Part shown: positions 23,943 through 32,047 of the stretch, in pieces
Layout of the letters: every line of letters starts with the position of its first letter
Position numbering within the stretch: position 1 is the first letter of the stretch
From: Actinospineispora acaciae DSM 45401
Lineage (GTDB): Bacteria; Actinomycetota; Actinomycetes; Mycobacteriales; Pseudonocardiaceae
Length of the DNA: 64,000 bases
Assembly (NCBI RefSeq): GCF_000620785.1
Contig: NZ_JIAI01000007.1
Span: 248,001-312,000 of the forward strand
Direction of reading: 5' to 3'
Made by a program: the position numbers and the translations under genes
Notes under the pieces: generated by a model
Told to the model about the DNA's origin: nothing
The model's database searches: none
What the model saw: the letters and a program-made list of their open reading frames with translations, nothing else

Positions 23943-25378
23943 CCCGCGGCGACGTCACGACCAGCGGTCTCGAGGGCGCGCTGGAGACCAGGGGCATCGA
24001 GCCGGTGCCGGAGGTCGAGCGGCGCGGGCATCCGATGCAGCTGTTCTGGGTGTGGTTCGCCGCGAACATCTCGATCCTCGGGCTGCCGCTGGGCGCCACC
24101 CTGGTCGCGATCCAGGGCCTGGCGTTCTGGCAGGCCGCGATCGTGGCGCTGCTCGGCTCGGTGGGGTCGTTCGCGATCGTGGGCGCGGTGTCCATCGCCG
24201 GGCGGCGCGGCGGCGCGCCGGGTCTGACGCTGTCCCGTGCCGTGTTCGGCGTGCGCGGCAACGCGGGGCCGACGCTGGTCTCGCTGGTCTCCCGGCTCGG
24301 CTGGGAGACGGTGAACACCACGACGGCGGCGTTCGCGCTGCTGTCGCTGTGCACGATCGTGTTCGGCACCGCGTCCGAGGCGAAGGCCGCGCCCGCCCTG
24401 ACCATCGCGTGCATCGCGGTGTTCGTGGTGTGCACGGTGATCGTGTCCGGGCTGGGCCACCGGGTGCTCGTCGCCGTGCAGCGCTGGGCAACCTGGGTGT
24501 TCGGCGCGCTGAACGTCGTCGTCGCGGTGGCCCTGGTGGCCATCGTGGACTGGCACGCGGTCGGCTCCGCCCCGCCGGCCTCGGTCGGTGCCATGATCGC
24601 GGGGGTGGGCACCATCGCGGCCGGCACCGGGATCGGCTGGGCGAACGCCTCGGCGGACATGTCCCGCTACCAGGCGCCCACGGTGCGGGCCGGCGCGCTG
24701 GTGGCCTCGGCGGCGGCTGGCGCCGGCATCCCGCTGGTGCTGCTCATCTCGCTGGGCGCGCTGCTCTCCGCCGGCGACCCGACGCTGGCTCAGGCCGGCG
24801 ACCCGGTGGCCGCGATCCGGGTGATGCTGCCGGCCTGGATGGCGGTGCCGTACCTGGTCGCGGCGTTCGGCGGGCTGCTGTTGTCCAACCACCTGTCGGT
24901 GTACTCGGCCGGGCTGACCACGCTCACCCTGGGCATCCGGGTCAAGCGGGTGTACGCGGTGGTCCTCGACGTGGTGGTGACCACGATCGGGGCGATCTAC
25001 TTCATGCTGGTCGCGGACGGCTTCTACACCCCGTTCATCACGTTCATCAGCCTGCTCGCGGTGCCGATCACCGCCTGGGTCGGCGTGTTCGTGGTGGACC
25101 TGGCCCGCCGCCCGCGCTACGACCCGGACGCGCTGATGGATACCGGCCGCTCCAGCGGGTACTGGTACCGCCACGGGATGGAGCCGAGGGCGCTGACCGC
25201 ATGGGGGCTGGCGATCGTGGTGGGCTACCAGTTCGTCACGGCGGGCGAGGGCGAGCACGCGTGGTTCGCCGGGGTGTTCGCCGACTCCTGGCCGGGCACG
25301 AACGGGCTCGGCTGGGTGATCACGTTCGCGGTGGCGGCGGGGTTGTACGCACTGCTCGGCAGCCCGGAGCGACGATGA
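23939..25378 (+). CDS. NCS1-family cytosine/nucleoside permease
   Basis: 479 aa, about 12 membrane segments. The start VERRGHPMQLFWVWFAANI and the segment GLTLSRAVFGVRGN are typical of the purine-cytosine permease branch of NCS1. ATG 23939 overlaps the previous stop, with AAGGAG 6 nt upstream. It occupies the slot of the YegT nucleoside transporter in the E. coli operon but belongs to another transporter family. It likely brings in the nucleoside or base processed by the neighbouring hydrolase and kinase. Confidence 0.88.
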   Translation: MTRGDVTTSGLEGALETRGIEPVPEVERRGHPMQLFWVWFAANISILGLPLGATLVAIQGLAFWQAAIVALLGSVGSFAIVGAVSIAGRRGGAPGLTLSRAVFGVRGNAGPTLVSLVSRLGWETVNTTTAAFALLSLCTIVFGTASEAKAAPALTIACIAVFVVCTVIVSGLGHRVLVAVQRWATWVFGALNVVVAVALVAIVDWHAVGSAPPASVGAMIAGVGTIAAGTGIGWANASADMSRYQAPTVRAGALVASAAAGAGIPLVLLISLGALLSAGDPTLAQAGDPVAAIRVMLPAWMAVPYLVAAFGGLLLSNHLSVYSAGLTTLTLGIRVKRVYAVVLDVVVTTIGAIYFMLVADGFYTPFITFISLLAVPITAWVGVFVVDLARRPRYDPDALMDTGRSSGYWYRHGMEPRALTAWGLAIVVGYQFVTAGEGEHAWFAGVFADSWPGTNGLGWVITFAVAAGLYALLGSPERR

Positions 25379-26316
25379 ACGGGCGGCTGGTGCACACCGG
25401 CCAGGTCGTGATCGACCTGGTCATGCGGGTGGGCGCGCTGCCCCCGGCCGGTGGCGACGTGGCCGCCTCGCAGACCAGGCTGCTGCCCGGCGGCGGGTTC
25501 AACGTGATGTCCGCGGCCGCCCGGTCCGGGGCGCGGGTGCTGTACGCCGGCGCGCACGGCACCGGCCGGTTCGGCGACCTGGCGCGCGCCGCGCTGCGCG
25601 ACGAGGGCGTCGCCGTCGCGCACCGCCCGGAGCCGGGCGCGGACACCGGCGTGTGCGTGGTGCTGGTGGACGACACCGGCGAGCGCACCTTCGTCACCGG
25701 CACCGGCGCGGAGGGCCGGCTGCGGCCCCGCCAGCTCGCCGAGGTCGACGTCCGCGACGCCGACCTGGTCTACCTCACCGGCTACAGCCTGCTGCACGAG
25801 TCGAACCGGGCGGCGCTGCTGGGCTGGCTGCCCGGGGTGCCCGCGCGCGTCCTGTTCGACCCGGGGCCGCTGCTCGGCGCGATCCCGCCGGGCGTGCTGG
25901 ACCGGGTGCTGCCGGAGGTGGACATCCTGAGCTGCAACGCCACCGAGGCGTACGCGCTGACCGGGCTGCGCGACCCCACCGCCGGGGCCGTCGAGCTGAC
26001 CGGGCGCGTCGGCCGGCACGCCTCGGTGCTGGTACGGACCGGCGCGTCCGGGTGCGTGCTGGCCCATCCCGGCCGGGCGGCGCGGCCGGTCCCCGGCTTC
26101 CCCGTCACCCCGGTGGACACCAACGGCGCCGGCGACACCCACTGCGGCGTGCTCGCCTCGGCGATCCTGGCCGGCGTCGAGCTGGAGACGGCGGCGGTGC
26201 GGGCGAACGCGGCGGCGGCGCTGTCCGTGCTGCGGCTCGGCCCGGCCACCGCCCCGCTGGGCACCGAGGTCGACGAGTTCTTGCTGGAAGGCACCAGGGC
26301 TACGGCGCGGGGGTGA
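25375..26316 (+). CDS. PfkB-family carbohydrate/nucleoside kinase (YegV-like)
   Basis: 313 aa ribokinase-fold kinase. The substrate loop LLPGGGFNVMSAAARSG is near residue 37, and the PfkB signature 2 DTNGAGDTHCGVLASA, with the catalytic Asp in GAGD, is near residue 247. FVTGTGAEG and LSCNATEAYAL are also family features. ATG 25375 overlaps the permease stop. It probably phosphorylates the ribose or nucleoside freed by the glycohydrolase; an exact substrate such as pseudouridine, inosine or ribose cannot be chosen. The 3' end overlaps the convergent antiporter gene by 17 bp. Confidence 0.9.
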   Translation: MNGRLVHTGQVVIDLVMRVGALPPAGGDVAASQTRLLPGGGFNVMSAAARSGARVLYAGAHGTGRFGDLARAALRDEGVAVAHRPEPGADTGVCVVLVDDTGERTFVTGTGAEGRLRPRQLAEVDVRDADLVYLTGYSLLHESNRAALLGWLPGVPARVLFDPGPLLGAIPPGVLDRVLPEVDILSCNATEAYALTGLRDPTAGAVELTGRVGRHASVLVRTGASGCVLAHPGRAARPVPGFPVTPVDTNGAGDTHCGVLASAILAGVELETAAVRANAAAALSVLRLGPATAPLGTEVDEFLLEGTRATARG

Positions 26317-27490
26317 GCCGGCGCGCCCGGTGGCGGGTGACGAACTTCCTGGCCACAGGCTCCACCACCCGCGCCAGCACCGGGCCCAGAACGGCCATCA
26401 GCAGCACGTACGTGGTCGCCAGCGGCGCCAGCCCGCTGTCCAGCGCACCCGAGGTGAGCGCCAGGCCGGCGATCACGATGGAGAACTCGCCCCTGGCCAC
26501 CAGCGCGGCGCCGGCCCGCAGCCGCCCGACCGGGCTGACGGTGGTCCTGCGCGCCGCGAACCACCCGGTGGCGATCTTGGTGAGCGCGCTGACCACGGCC
26601 AGCGCGATGGCGACCGGCAGCACGGCCGGGATCTCCGCCGGATGGGTGTTGAAGCCGAACACCACGAAGAACATCGCGGCGAACAGGTCGCGCAGCGGGG
26701 TGAGCACCTTGGTGGCGTTCTCGGCGGTCTCCCCGGAGATCGCGATGCCCAGCAGGAACGCGCCCACCCCGGCGGAGACCTGCAGCTGCGAGGCCAGCCC
26801 GGCCACCAGCAGCGCCACCCCCAGCAGCCGCAGCAGGAACACCTCGGAGCTGGGCGACTCCACGATCATGGACAGGAACCGCCCGTAGCGCAGCGCCACC
26901 ACCAGCACCACCGCCAGCAGCGCCAGCGCCACCCCGACCGTGCGCAGCCCGGCCAGGAACCCGACCCCGGCCAGCGCGGCGGTGGTGATCGGCAGGTACA
27001 GCGCCATCGCCAGGTCCTCCATGACCAGGACGGACAGCACCGCCGGCGTCTCCCGGTTGCCGAGCCGGCCCAGGTCGCCGAGCACCTTGGCGATGATCCC
27101 GGACGACGACACCCAGGTGACCCCGGCCATCGCCAGCGCGCCCAGCGGCCCCCAGCCGAGCAGCAGCGCCGCCACCGCGCCGGGCGCCGCGTTGAGCACC
27201 ATGTCGACCACCCCGGCCAGCCAAGACCGCCGCAGCCCGGAGACCAGGTCGGTGGCGCTGTACTCCAGCCCGAGCAGCAACAACAGCAGCACCACGCCGA
27301 CCTCGGAGGCCAGCTCGGTGAACGGCTCGATGCCCTTGAGCGGGACCAGCCCGCCGGTGCCGAACGCCAACCCGCCCAGCAGGTACAGCGGCACCGGCGA
27401 CAACCCGATCCGGGCGGAGAGCCGCCCGAGTACGCCCAATCCGAAAAACAGTGCGCCCAGCTCGGTCAGTGCTAATGCTGTATGGGGCAC
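26300..27490 (-). CDS. CPA2 cation:proton antiporter (KhtU-like)
   Basis: 396 aa, about 12-13 membrane helices, monovalent cation:proton antiporter-2 family. Typical parts are GLSPVPLYLLGGLAFG, the conserved ELASEVGVVLLLLLLGLEY, SSSGIIAKVL and VSAGVGAFLLGIAISG. The first helix begins right after MPHTALALTELGALFFGLG. It lacks the NAD-binding TrkA-N domain of KefB/C; regulation is instead supplied by the adjacent small RCK_C protein, as in Bacillus KhtT-KhtU. It probably exports K+ (or another cation) in exchange for protons. It begins 9 nt after the regulatory subunit's stop. Confidence 0.85.
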   Translation of the reverse strand: MPHTALALTELGALFFGLGVLGRLSARIGLSPVPLYLLGGLAFGTGGLVPLKGIEPFTELASEVGVVLLLLLLGLEYSATDLVSGLRRSWLAGVVDMVLNAAPGAVAALLLGWGPLGALAMAGVTWVSSSGIIAKVLGDLGRLGNRETPAVLSVLVMEDLAMALYLPITTAALAGVGFLAGLRTVGVALALLAVVLVVALRYGRFLSMIVESPSSEVFLLRLLGVALLVAGLASQLQVSAGVGAFLLGIAISGETAENATKVLTPLRDLFAAMFFVVFGFNTHPAEIPAVLPVAIALAVVSALTKIATGWFAARRTTVSPVGRLRAGAALVARGEFSIVIAGLALTSGALDSGLAPLATTYVLLMAVLGPVLARVVEPVARKFVTRHRARRLTPAP

Positions 27491-27499
27491 GAACTCGGG

Positions 27500-27982
27500 T
27501 CAGCCCTGCTCAAGGATGTGGGCGGCCTGCTTGAGGCCGTCGGCGGTACCCACGATCACGACCAGGTCGCCGGACTCGAAGCGGAAGTCCGGCCGGGGCG
27601 AGGCGCTCACCTCGCCGGCGCGCAGCACGGCCACGATGGACGCGCCGGTGCGGGTGCGCAGCGCGGTGTCCCCCAGCGTGCGACCGACGTACGGCGAGCC
27701 GGTGGTGATCGGGAACTGCGCGGTGGCCACCCCCGGTACCTCGGACTGCTCGGCCCGCAACTGCGCGACCAGGTTCGGCGCGCCGAGCAGGGTGCCCAGC
27801 GCCACGCACTCCGGCTCGGTCAGCGCGACGGTGGCGCTGCACGCGTCAGGGTCCGTCATGTCGGAGACCAGAAGCTCACGGTGTCCGTCCTTGTGGGTGA
27901 GCACGCCCACCCTCCGGCCGGTGATCGTGGTGAACTCCTGCTTGGTCCCCACCCCCGGCAACCTGGTGACCTCGACATCCAC
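27500..27982 (-). CDS. Antiporter regulatory subunit with RCK_C domain (KhtT-like)
   Basis: 160 aa. The N-terminal about 70 residues form a small alpha/beta domain (VTRLPGVGTKQEFTTITGRR) of the KhtT/YhaT type. The C-terminal part is an RCK_C (TrkA-C) domain: GSPYVGRTLGDTAL, GASIVAVLRAGEV, then FESGDLVVIVGT. In KhtTU such a subunit controls the antiporter in response to pH and a nucleotide. Start GTG 27982 gives exactly this two-domain protein; the frame is open much further upstream, but that is the antisense shadow of the MFS gene. It precedes and is coupled to the antiporter gene. Confidence 0.82.
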   Translation of the reverse strand: MDVEVTRLPGVGTKQEFTTITGRRVGVLTHKDGHRELLVSDMTDPDACSATVALTEPECVALGTLLGAPNLVAQLRAEQSEVPGVATAQFPITTGSPYVGRTLGDTALRTRTGASIVAVLRAGEVSASPRPDFRFESGDLVVIVGTADGLKQAAHILEQG

Positions 27983-27999
27983 GCGTGCCACCCTAACTC

Positions 28000-28041
28000 G
28001 GCGGTTCGCCGACGGTGTGATCACGGGGTCGGCGAACCGCC
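28000..28041 (-). terminator. 14-bp stem spanning the stop of the Bcr-type exporter gene
   Basis: GGCGGTTCGCCGAC (28000-28013) and GTCGGCGAACCGCC (28028-28041) are perfect complements with a 14-nt loop that contains the exporter's TGA (28023-28021). On the minus strand this is a very stable RNA hairpin at the 3' end of that transcript, 18 nt before the KhtT start. There is no T-run. A terminator or mRNA-stabilising role is inferred. Confidence 0.6.
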
Positions 28042-29253
28042 CAGTCGCCCGCTGAGCGGAAGCAGCACCAGCAGGGCGGCGACCGAGAAGCCGCACATCA
28101 GGGCGGCCAGCGGGACGGCGGTGCCGGTGTACAGCGCGCCGGCCAGCGGCGCCGCGGCCGCCCCGCCCAGGAACTGCACGGTGCCCAGCACCGCCGACGC
28201 GCTGCCCGCCCGGGGCCGCCCGGACAACGCCAGCGCCGTGGTGTTCGGCCCGAGCAGCCCGCCGCTGGCGACCACCGCGAACATCCCGACCAGCACGGCC
28301 GGCAGCGGCAGCCCGGCCAGCGCGGCGACCAGCATCTCGGCGCCGCCCAGCACGGCCAGGCCGGCGCCGGCCAGGCACATCCGCCTGGGCGAGACCCGAT
28401 GCACCAGCGCGCGGTTGAGCTGCCCGAGCAGGACGATGCCCAGCCCGTTCGCCGCGAACACCAGCCCGAACCCCTGCGGGCTGAGCCGGTAGATCTCCTG
28501 GAGCACGAACGGCGACGCGCCGATGTAGCAGAACAGGGTGGCCGCGGACAGGCTGCCGGCCAGCACGTAGCCGGCGAACCGCCGCTCCACCAGCAGCCCG
28601 CCCATCGCCCGCAGGGCGGCGCCCAGCCCGTCCCGGTGCCGGGCGCTGGGCGGCAGCGTCTCGCGCAGCCAGAACGCCGCGCTGACCAGCAGCGCCAGCC
28701 CGTACCCGGCCAGCACCACGAACAGCCCCTGCCACGGCAGCACGCGGAGCAACTGGCCGCCGAGCACCGGGGCCAGGATCGGCGCCATGCCGTTGACCAG
28801 CATCAACAACGACAGGAACCGGGCCATCTCGACCCCGGAGTACAGGTCGCGGACGATCGCGCGCGCGATCACCACCCCGGCCGCGCCGGCCAGCCCCTGC
28901 ACCAGCCGCAACCCGGTGAGCGCCCCCGCCGTCGGTGCCACCGCGCAGCCCAGCGAGGCCGCTACGTACACCGCGAGCCCGGCCAGCAGCGGCCCGCGCC
29001 GGCCCAGCGCGTCGCTGCACGGCCCGGCGAGCAGCTGCCCGACCGCGAGCCCGGCCAGGCAGGCGGTCAGCGTCAGCTGGATGTCCGACTCGCCGACCCC
29101 GAACCGGCCGGCGAGCGTGGGCAGCGCCGGCAGGTACAGGTCGATGGACATCGGCGCGAACGCGCTCAGCGAACCGAGCAGCAGCACCGGGCCGGCGCCG
29201 CGCCGTGCGGCCGACCGGGACGGGCAACGAGCCGGGTCGGCCGTGCCTGTCAC
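28021..29253 (-). CDS. Bcr/CflA-type MFS multidrug exporter
   Basis: 410 aa, 12 membrane segments. The start of the transporter, LLLGSLSAFAPMSIDLYLPALPTL, is characteristic of the Bcr/CflA drug-resistance branch, as are GPCSDALGRRGPLLAGLAVY and the motif GLAGAAGVVIARAIVRDLY. GTG 29253 overlaps the stop of the GDT1-ICMT gene (GTGA), so the two are probably translated from one mRNA under the upstream Mn2+ riboswitch. That suggests, without proving, a link of this exporter to metal stress. Confidence 0.88.
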   Translation of the reverse strand: MTGTADPARCPSRSAARRGAGPVLLLGSLSAFAPMSIDLYLPALPTLAGRFGVGESDIQLTLTACLAGLAVGQLLAGPCSDALGRRGPLLAGLAVYVAASLGCAVAPTAGALTGLRLVQGLAGAAGVVIARAIVRDLYSGVEMARFLSLLMLVNGMAPILAPVLGGQLLRVLPWQGLFVVLAGYGLALLVSAAFWLRETLPPSARHRDGLGAALRAMGGLLVERRFAGYVLAGSLSAATLFCYIGASPFVLQEIYRLSPQGFGLVFAANGLGIVLLGQLNRALVHRVSPRRMCLAGAGLAVLGGAEMLVAALAGLPLPAVLVGMFAVVASGGLLGPNTTALALSGRPRAGSASAVLGTVQFLGGAAAAPLAGALYTGTAVPLAALMCGFSVAALLVLLPLSGRLGGSPTP

Positions 29254-30497
29254 TTAACGCTGCCGATGCGGGGCAGGAACCGGCCGGTGCGGCCCTGGTA
29301 CTCGGCGTAGTCCTGGCCGAACAGGCTGGCCAGATCCGGCTCCCTGACCGCCCGTACCTCGATCTGCACCGCCACCACCAGCAGCACGGTGGCCACCACC
29401 GCGAGCAGCGTCGGCACCATCAGCAGCGTGCCGGCCATGGCCACCACCATCCCGGTCAGCCCCGGATGGCGGACCAGCTTGTACACCCCCCTGGTGACCA
29501 GCGTCGGCCCCGCCTCACCGCGCCACCACCGCCCGCGCACCTGGCGCACCTCCAGCTGCGCGGCCAGCAGCAGCGCGACCCCGAGCAGCATCACGCCGGC
29601 GCCGACCACCACCGCGCCCGGGTTGGCCAGCAGCGGGATGGGCTGCAGCACGTCCGCCGCGACCAGCAGCGGCGCGGCCAGACCCAACAGCATCGCCAAC
29701 CCGTACAGCACCCGCGCCAGCCGCCGGGTCGGCCGACCCCGCCGAGGCGCCGGATACGGACCCGGTCCGCGCCCGCCCGGATGCGCGGGCGCCCGGCGCC
29801 GCACCACCCAGCCGGCCAGCGCCGCCAGCAGCGCGATGCCCAGCGCGATCCAGCCGGCGACATGATGGTTGAGCAGCCCGCTCGCGGAGGCCGCCGCGTC
29901 CGACCACTCGATGCCGAACGCGTGCGTGGCGTCCACCAGCAGCCAGGCCCCGAACAGGGCGAACAGCGCGGACGCCGCCCGGCGCACCAGCGTGTCCGGC
30001 ATCCGCCGCGCGATCACCCTGCCGACCACCATGGCCAGCGCGTCCGCGAGCACCATGCCCAGCGTCGAGCCCAGCCAGGTGCCGAACCAGCCGTGCTGCG
30101 TGGCCAGCGTGATGGTGGCCAGCATCGTCTTGTCGCCCAGCTCGGCGAGGAAGAACGCGAACGACGCCGCCATCACCGCCGAGCGGGTCGACCGCCCCGC
30201 CATCCCGCTCTCCGCGTCGGACAGCTCGTCGCCGCGCAGCGTCCACGCCGCGAACACCAGGAACGCCAGGCCGCTGGCCAGCAGGATCCACTCCGTGGGC
30301 AGCGCGCTGCCCAGCCCGTACCCGATGGCCACCGACACCGCGTGCACCACCGAGGTGGCCAGCGTGATCCCGGCCAGCACCGGCGGTATCCGGTAGCGGG
30401 CGGCGAAGGTGAGGGCCATGAGCTGGGACTTGTCCCCCAGCTCGGCCACGAAGATGACGCCGAAGCTCAACAGGAAGGCGGTCAGCCACCCGTCCAC
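29250..30497 (-). CDS. UPF0016/TMEM165-GDT1-type Mn2+ exporter fused to an ICMT-like methyltransferase domain
   Basis: 415 aa. Residues 1-190 are a complete UPF0016 protein with both ion-binding repeats, AELGDKSQ near residue 19 and AELGDKTM near 117; this family moves Mn2+ or Ca2+ against protons. After a Pro/Arg/Gly-rich linker (about 230-260) comes a second membrane domain with GVYKLVRHPGLTGMVV and EVRAVREPDLASLFG, then YAEY and RFLP. These are the RHP and C-terminal marks of isoprenylcysteine carboxyl methyltransferase/PEMT-like enzymes. Both are normally separate proteins. GTG 30497 has GGAGG 7 nt upstream, inside a sequestering hairpin; a yybP-ykoY aptamer precedes it. The fusion is unusual to my knowledge. 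Confidence 0.87.
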   Translation of the reverse strand: MDGWLTAFLLSFGVIFVAELGDKSQLMALTFAARYRIPPVLAGITLATSVVHAVSVAIGYGLGSALPTEWILLASGLAFLVFAAWTLRGDELSDAESGMAGRSTRSAVMAASFAFFLAELGDKTMLATITLATQHGWFGTWLGSTLGMVLADALAMVVGRVIARRMPDTLVRRAASALFALFGAWLLVDATHAFGIEWSDAAASASGLLNHHVAGWIALGIALLAALAGWVVRRRAPAHPGGRGPGPYPAPRRGRPTRRLARVLYGLAMLLGLAAPLLVAADVLQPIPLLANPGAVVVGAGVMLLGVALLLAAQLEVRQVRGRWWRGEAGPTLVTRGVYKLVRHPGLTGMVVAMAGTLLMVPTLLAVVATVLLVVAVQIEVRAVREPDLASLFGQDYAEYQGRTGRFLPRIGSVK

Positions 30498-30503
30498 GAT
30501 CAG

Positions 30504-30529
30504 TCCTCCGATCCCGCCGGACCGGAGGA
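30504..30529 (-). promoter_or_regulatory. Ribosome-site-masking hairpin of the Mn2+ riboswitch
   Basis: On the minus strand TCCTCCG (30529-30523) pairs with CGGAGGA (30510-30504), which contains the GGAGG of the 30497 gene. The 7-bp stem encloses a GC-rich 12-nt loop. It lies between the aptamer and the start codon and hides the ribosome site, so control appears to act on translation: Mn2+ binding would be expected to release it. Confidence 0.75.
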
Positions 30530-30560
30530 AATGCGCGACCCCGATCCGGCTGTGCCGAAT

Positions 30561-30656
30561 CGAAGGTCTCGCTCGCCTCCCCTAGGAGGCCGCGCGGCCG
30601 GGCAACACGAGCGTCACCAGCGTGTCGACCGCGACGTTGGGAGCTACTCCCCTTCG
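30561..30656 (-). ncRNA. yybP-ykoY manganese riboswitch aptamer
   Basis: Read on the minus strand, the element opens CGAAGGGGAGTAGC and closes GAGCGAGACCTTCG. The outer P1 pairing is CGAAGG (30656-30651) with CCTTCG (30566-30561). The GGGGAGTAGC segment and the GC-AGACCTT segment are the conserved core of Rfam family yybP-ykoY. Internal helices include ACACG/CGTGT around GCTGGTGACGCT and CCTCCTAGGGGAGG. Placement before a UPF0016-type gene is the classic context, as this riboswitch controls Mn2+ exporters. Distance to the start codon is 64 nt, occupied by a masking hairpin. Confidence 0.92.
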
Positions 30657-30689
30657 CTGTCCCCGATGTTATCAGCCGAGGGCGCGCGG

Positions 30690-31913
30690 CTACTCGAAAC
30701 GCAGCGCCTCGATCGGGCGGAGCCGAGCGGCGCGGTTGGCCGGGTAGCCGCCGGCCATCAGGCCGATGATCAGGCTCACCATGAACGCGATCACCATCGG
30801 CGACGCCGTGATCACGGGCGGTGGGAACTGCGGGACGAGCTGGGGCAACAGCAGGCCGCCCGCGTACGCGACGGACACCCCGACGACCACCCCGACCAGC
30901 CCGCCGAGCCCGGTGAGCACGATCGCCTCGATCAGGAACTGCCGCAGGATGGCGCCCCTCGGCGCGCCGATCGCCTTGCGGATGCCGATCTCGCGGGTCC
31001 GCTCGGTCACCACCACCAGCATGATGTTCGCCACACCTATGCCGCCCACGATCAGCGAGATCGCCGCGATCGCCGCGACGAACAGCGTCAGGAAGGTGAG
31101 GAACTGGCCGCGCTGCTCCAGGAACTTCTGCGGCGCGCGGATGTTGAAGTCGCGCAGGTTGGCCTCCCGGATGTGGTGGTGCTCGTCCAGGATCCGGGTG
31201 ACCTCGTCGGTGGTCGCCGGCACCGTCGTCGCGTCCGGCGCCTTGATGATGATCTGGTTGACGATGTTGCCGCTGCCCAGCAGGTACGCCCGCGCGGTGC
31301 CCATGGGCATCATGATGGCGTTGTCCTGCTGGCGGTCCTTCTCCATCACGCCGATGACCTTGAACGAGACCCGGCCGACCCTGATGTCCGCGCCGAGCAC
31401 CTTCCCCATCTGCGTGCCCGGCCCCCAGAGGTTCGCGACCGCGTCCTGGCCGAGGACCGCGACCTTGGCCCTGGTCCGCTCCTGCGCCGGGGTGAACCAG
31501 GTGCCCGCCACCGGGTGCCTGTCCACGATGTCGGGGTAGTCGGCCGTGGAGCCGATCACCTTGGCCCTGTCCTGGCGCTGGTTGTAGTACACGACGGCGT
31601 TGCCGGTGGTGGTCGGGGTCACGGTGGCCACGTGCGGCGCCCTGGTCGGGTCGCGCAGCGCGTCGACGTCGGAGTCGGTCAGGTCGCGCGCCTCGCCGCC
31701 GCCGGGCACCGCCCCGGTCAGCTTCATGATCGTGATCTGGTTCGCCAACCGGCTGAACCGCTCGTCGAACCCGGCCTTCACGCCGTTGCCCAACGCCACC
31801 AGAATGATCACGGCGGCCACGCCGATGATGATGCCGAACGCGGTCAGCAGCGACCGCAGGCGGTTGCTCCGCACGCTTCGCAGTGCGACGACGACCGTCT
31901 CCGCCAGGTTCAT
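30690..31913 (-). CDS. MacB/FtsX-like ABC transporter permease without adjacent ATPase
   Basis: 407 aa. The first helix region LRSLLTAFGIIIGVAAVIILVALGNG and the three C-terminal helices with VVTERTREIGIRKAIGAP are typical of the MacB/YknZ permease family. A large extracytoplasmic MacB_PCD domain lies between (residues about 60-270). These permeases act in peptide, lipoprotein or drug efflux and need a LolD/MacB-type ATPase plus often a MacA adaptor. Neither is next to this gene; its neighbours are the riboswitch and Tex. A promoter and a 5' leader of about 50 nt are visible, so it is transcribed alone. Confidence 0.87.
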   Translation of the reverse strand: MNLAETVVVALRSVRSNRLRSLLTAFGIIIGVAAVIILVALGNGVKAGFDERFSRLANQITIMKLTGAVPGGGEARDLTDSDVDALRDPTRAPHVATVTPTTTGNAVVYYNQRQDRAKVIGSTADYPDIVDRHPVAGTWFTPAQERTRAKVAVLGQDAVANLWGPGTQMGKVLGADIRVGRVSFKVIGVMEKDRQQDNAIMMPMGTARAYLLGSGNIVNQIIIKAPDATTVPATTDEVTRILDEHHHIREANLRDFNIRAPQKFLEQRGQFLTFLTLFVAAIAAISLIVGGIGVANIMLVVVTERTREIGIRKAIGAPRGAILRQFLIEAIVLTGLGGLVGVVVGVSVAYAGGLLLPQLVPQFPPPVITASPMVIAFMVSLIIGLMAGGYPANRAARLRPIEALRFE

Positions 31914-31968
31914 CGCAACGGGCCTTCCCGCCGCCCGGGGTCGAGGCGGACCGAGCGGAAGCTAACCA

Positions 31969-31996
31969 GTTATACCTGTGCGGAACCTGTGGACAA
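31969..31996 (-). promoter_or_regulatory. Sigma-70-like promoter of the MacB-like permease gene
   Basis: On the minus strand TTGTCC (31996-31991), a 16-bp spacer and TATAAC (31974-31969) match the housekeeping -35/-10 pattern. The permease ATG (31913) would lie about 50 nt downstream of the start point. The promoter begins directly beside hairpin copy 3. Confidence 0.6.
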
Positions 31997-32042
31997 CCCG
32001 TGAGTGGTTAGCGTTGCTATGACAACGCTAACCACTCACGGG
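31997..32042. repeat. 46-nt hairpin element, copy 3
   Basis: CCCGTGAGTGGTTAGCGTTG, loop CTATGA, then the exact reverse complement of the arm. Five bases separate it from the stop of Tex (32050-32048, minus strand), so it is the 3' hairpin of the Tex transcript. Read on the minus strand, its loop is TCATAG, making all 46 bases identical to copy 5 (61927-61972). Confidence 0.9.
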
Positions 32043-32047
32043 GTTCG

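Noticed and set aside
28935..32003. Plus-strand open frame of over 1000 codons
   Set aside because: Antisense to the Bcr exporter, GDT1-ICMT fusion, riboswitch and MacB-like permease; no protein-like pattern.
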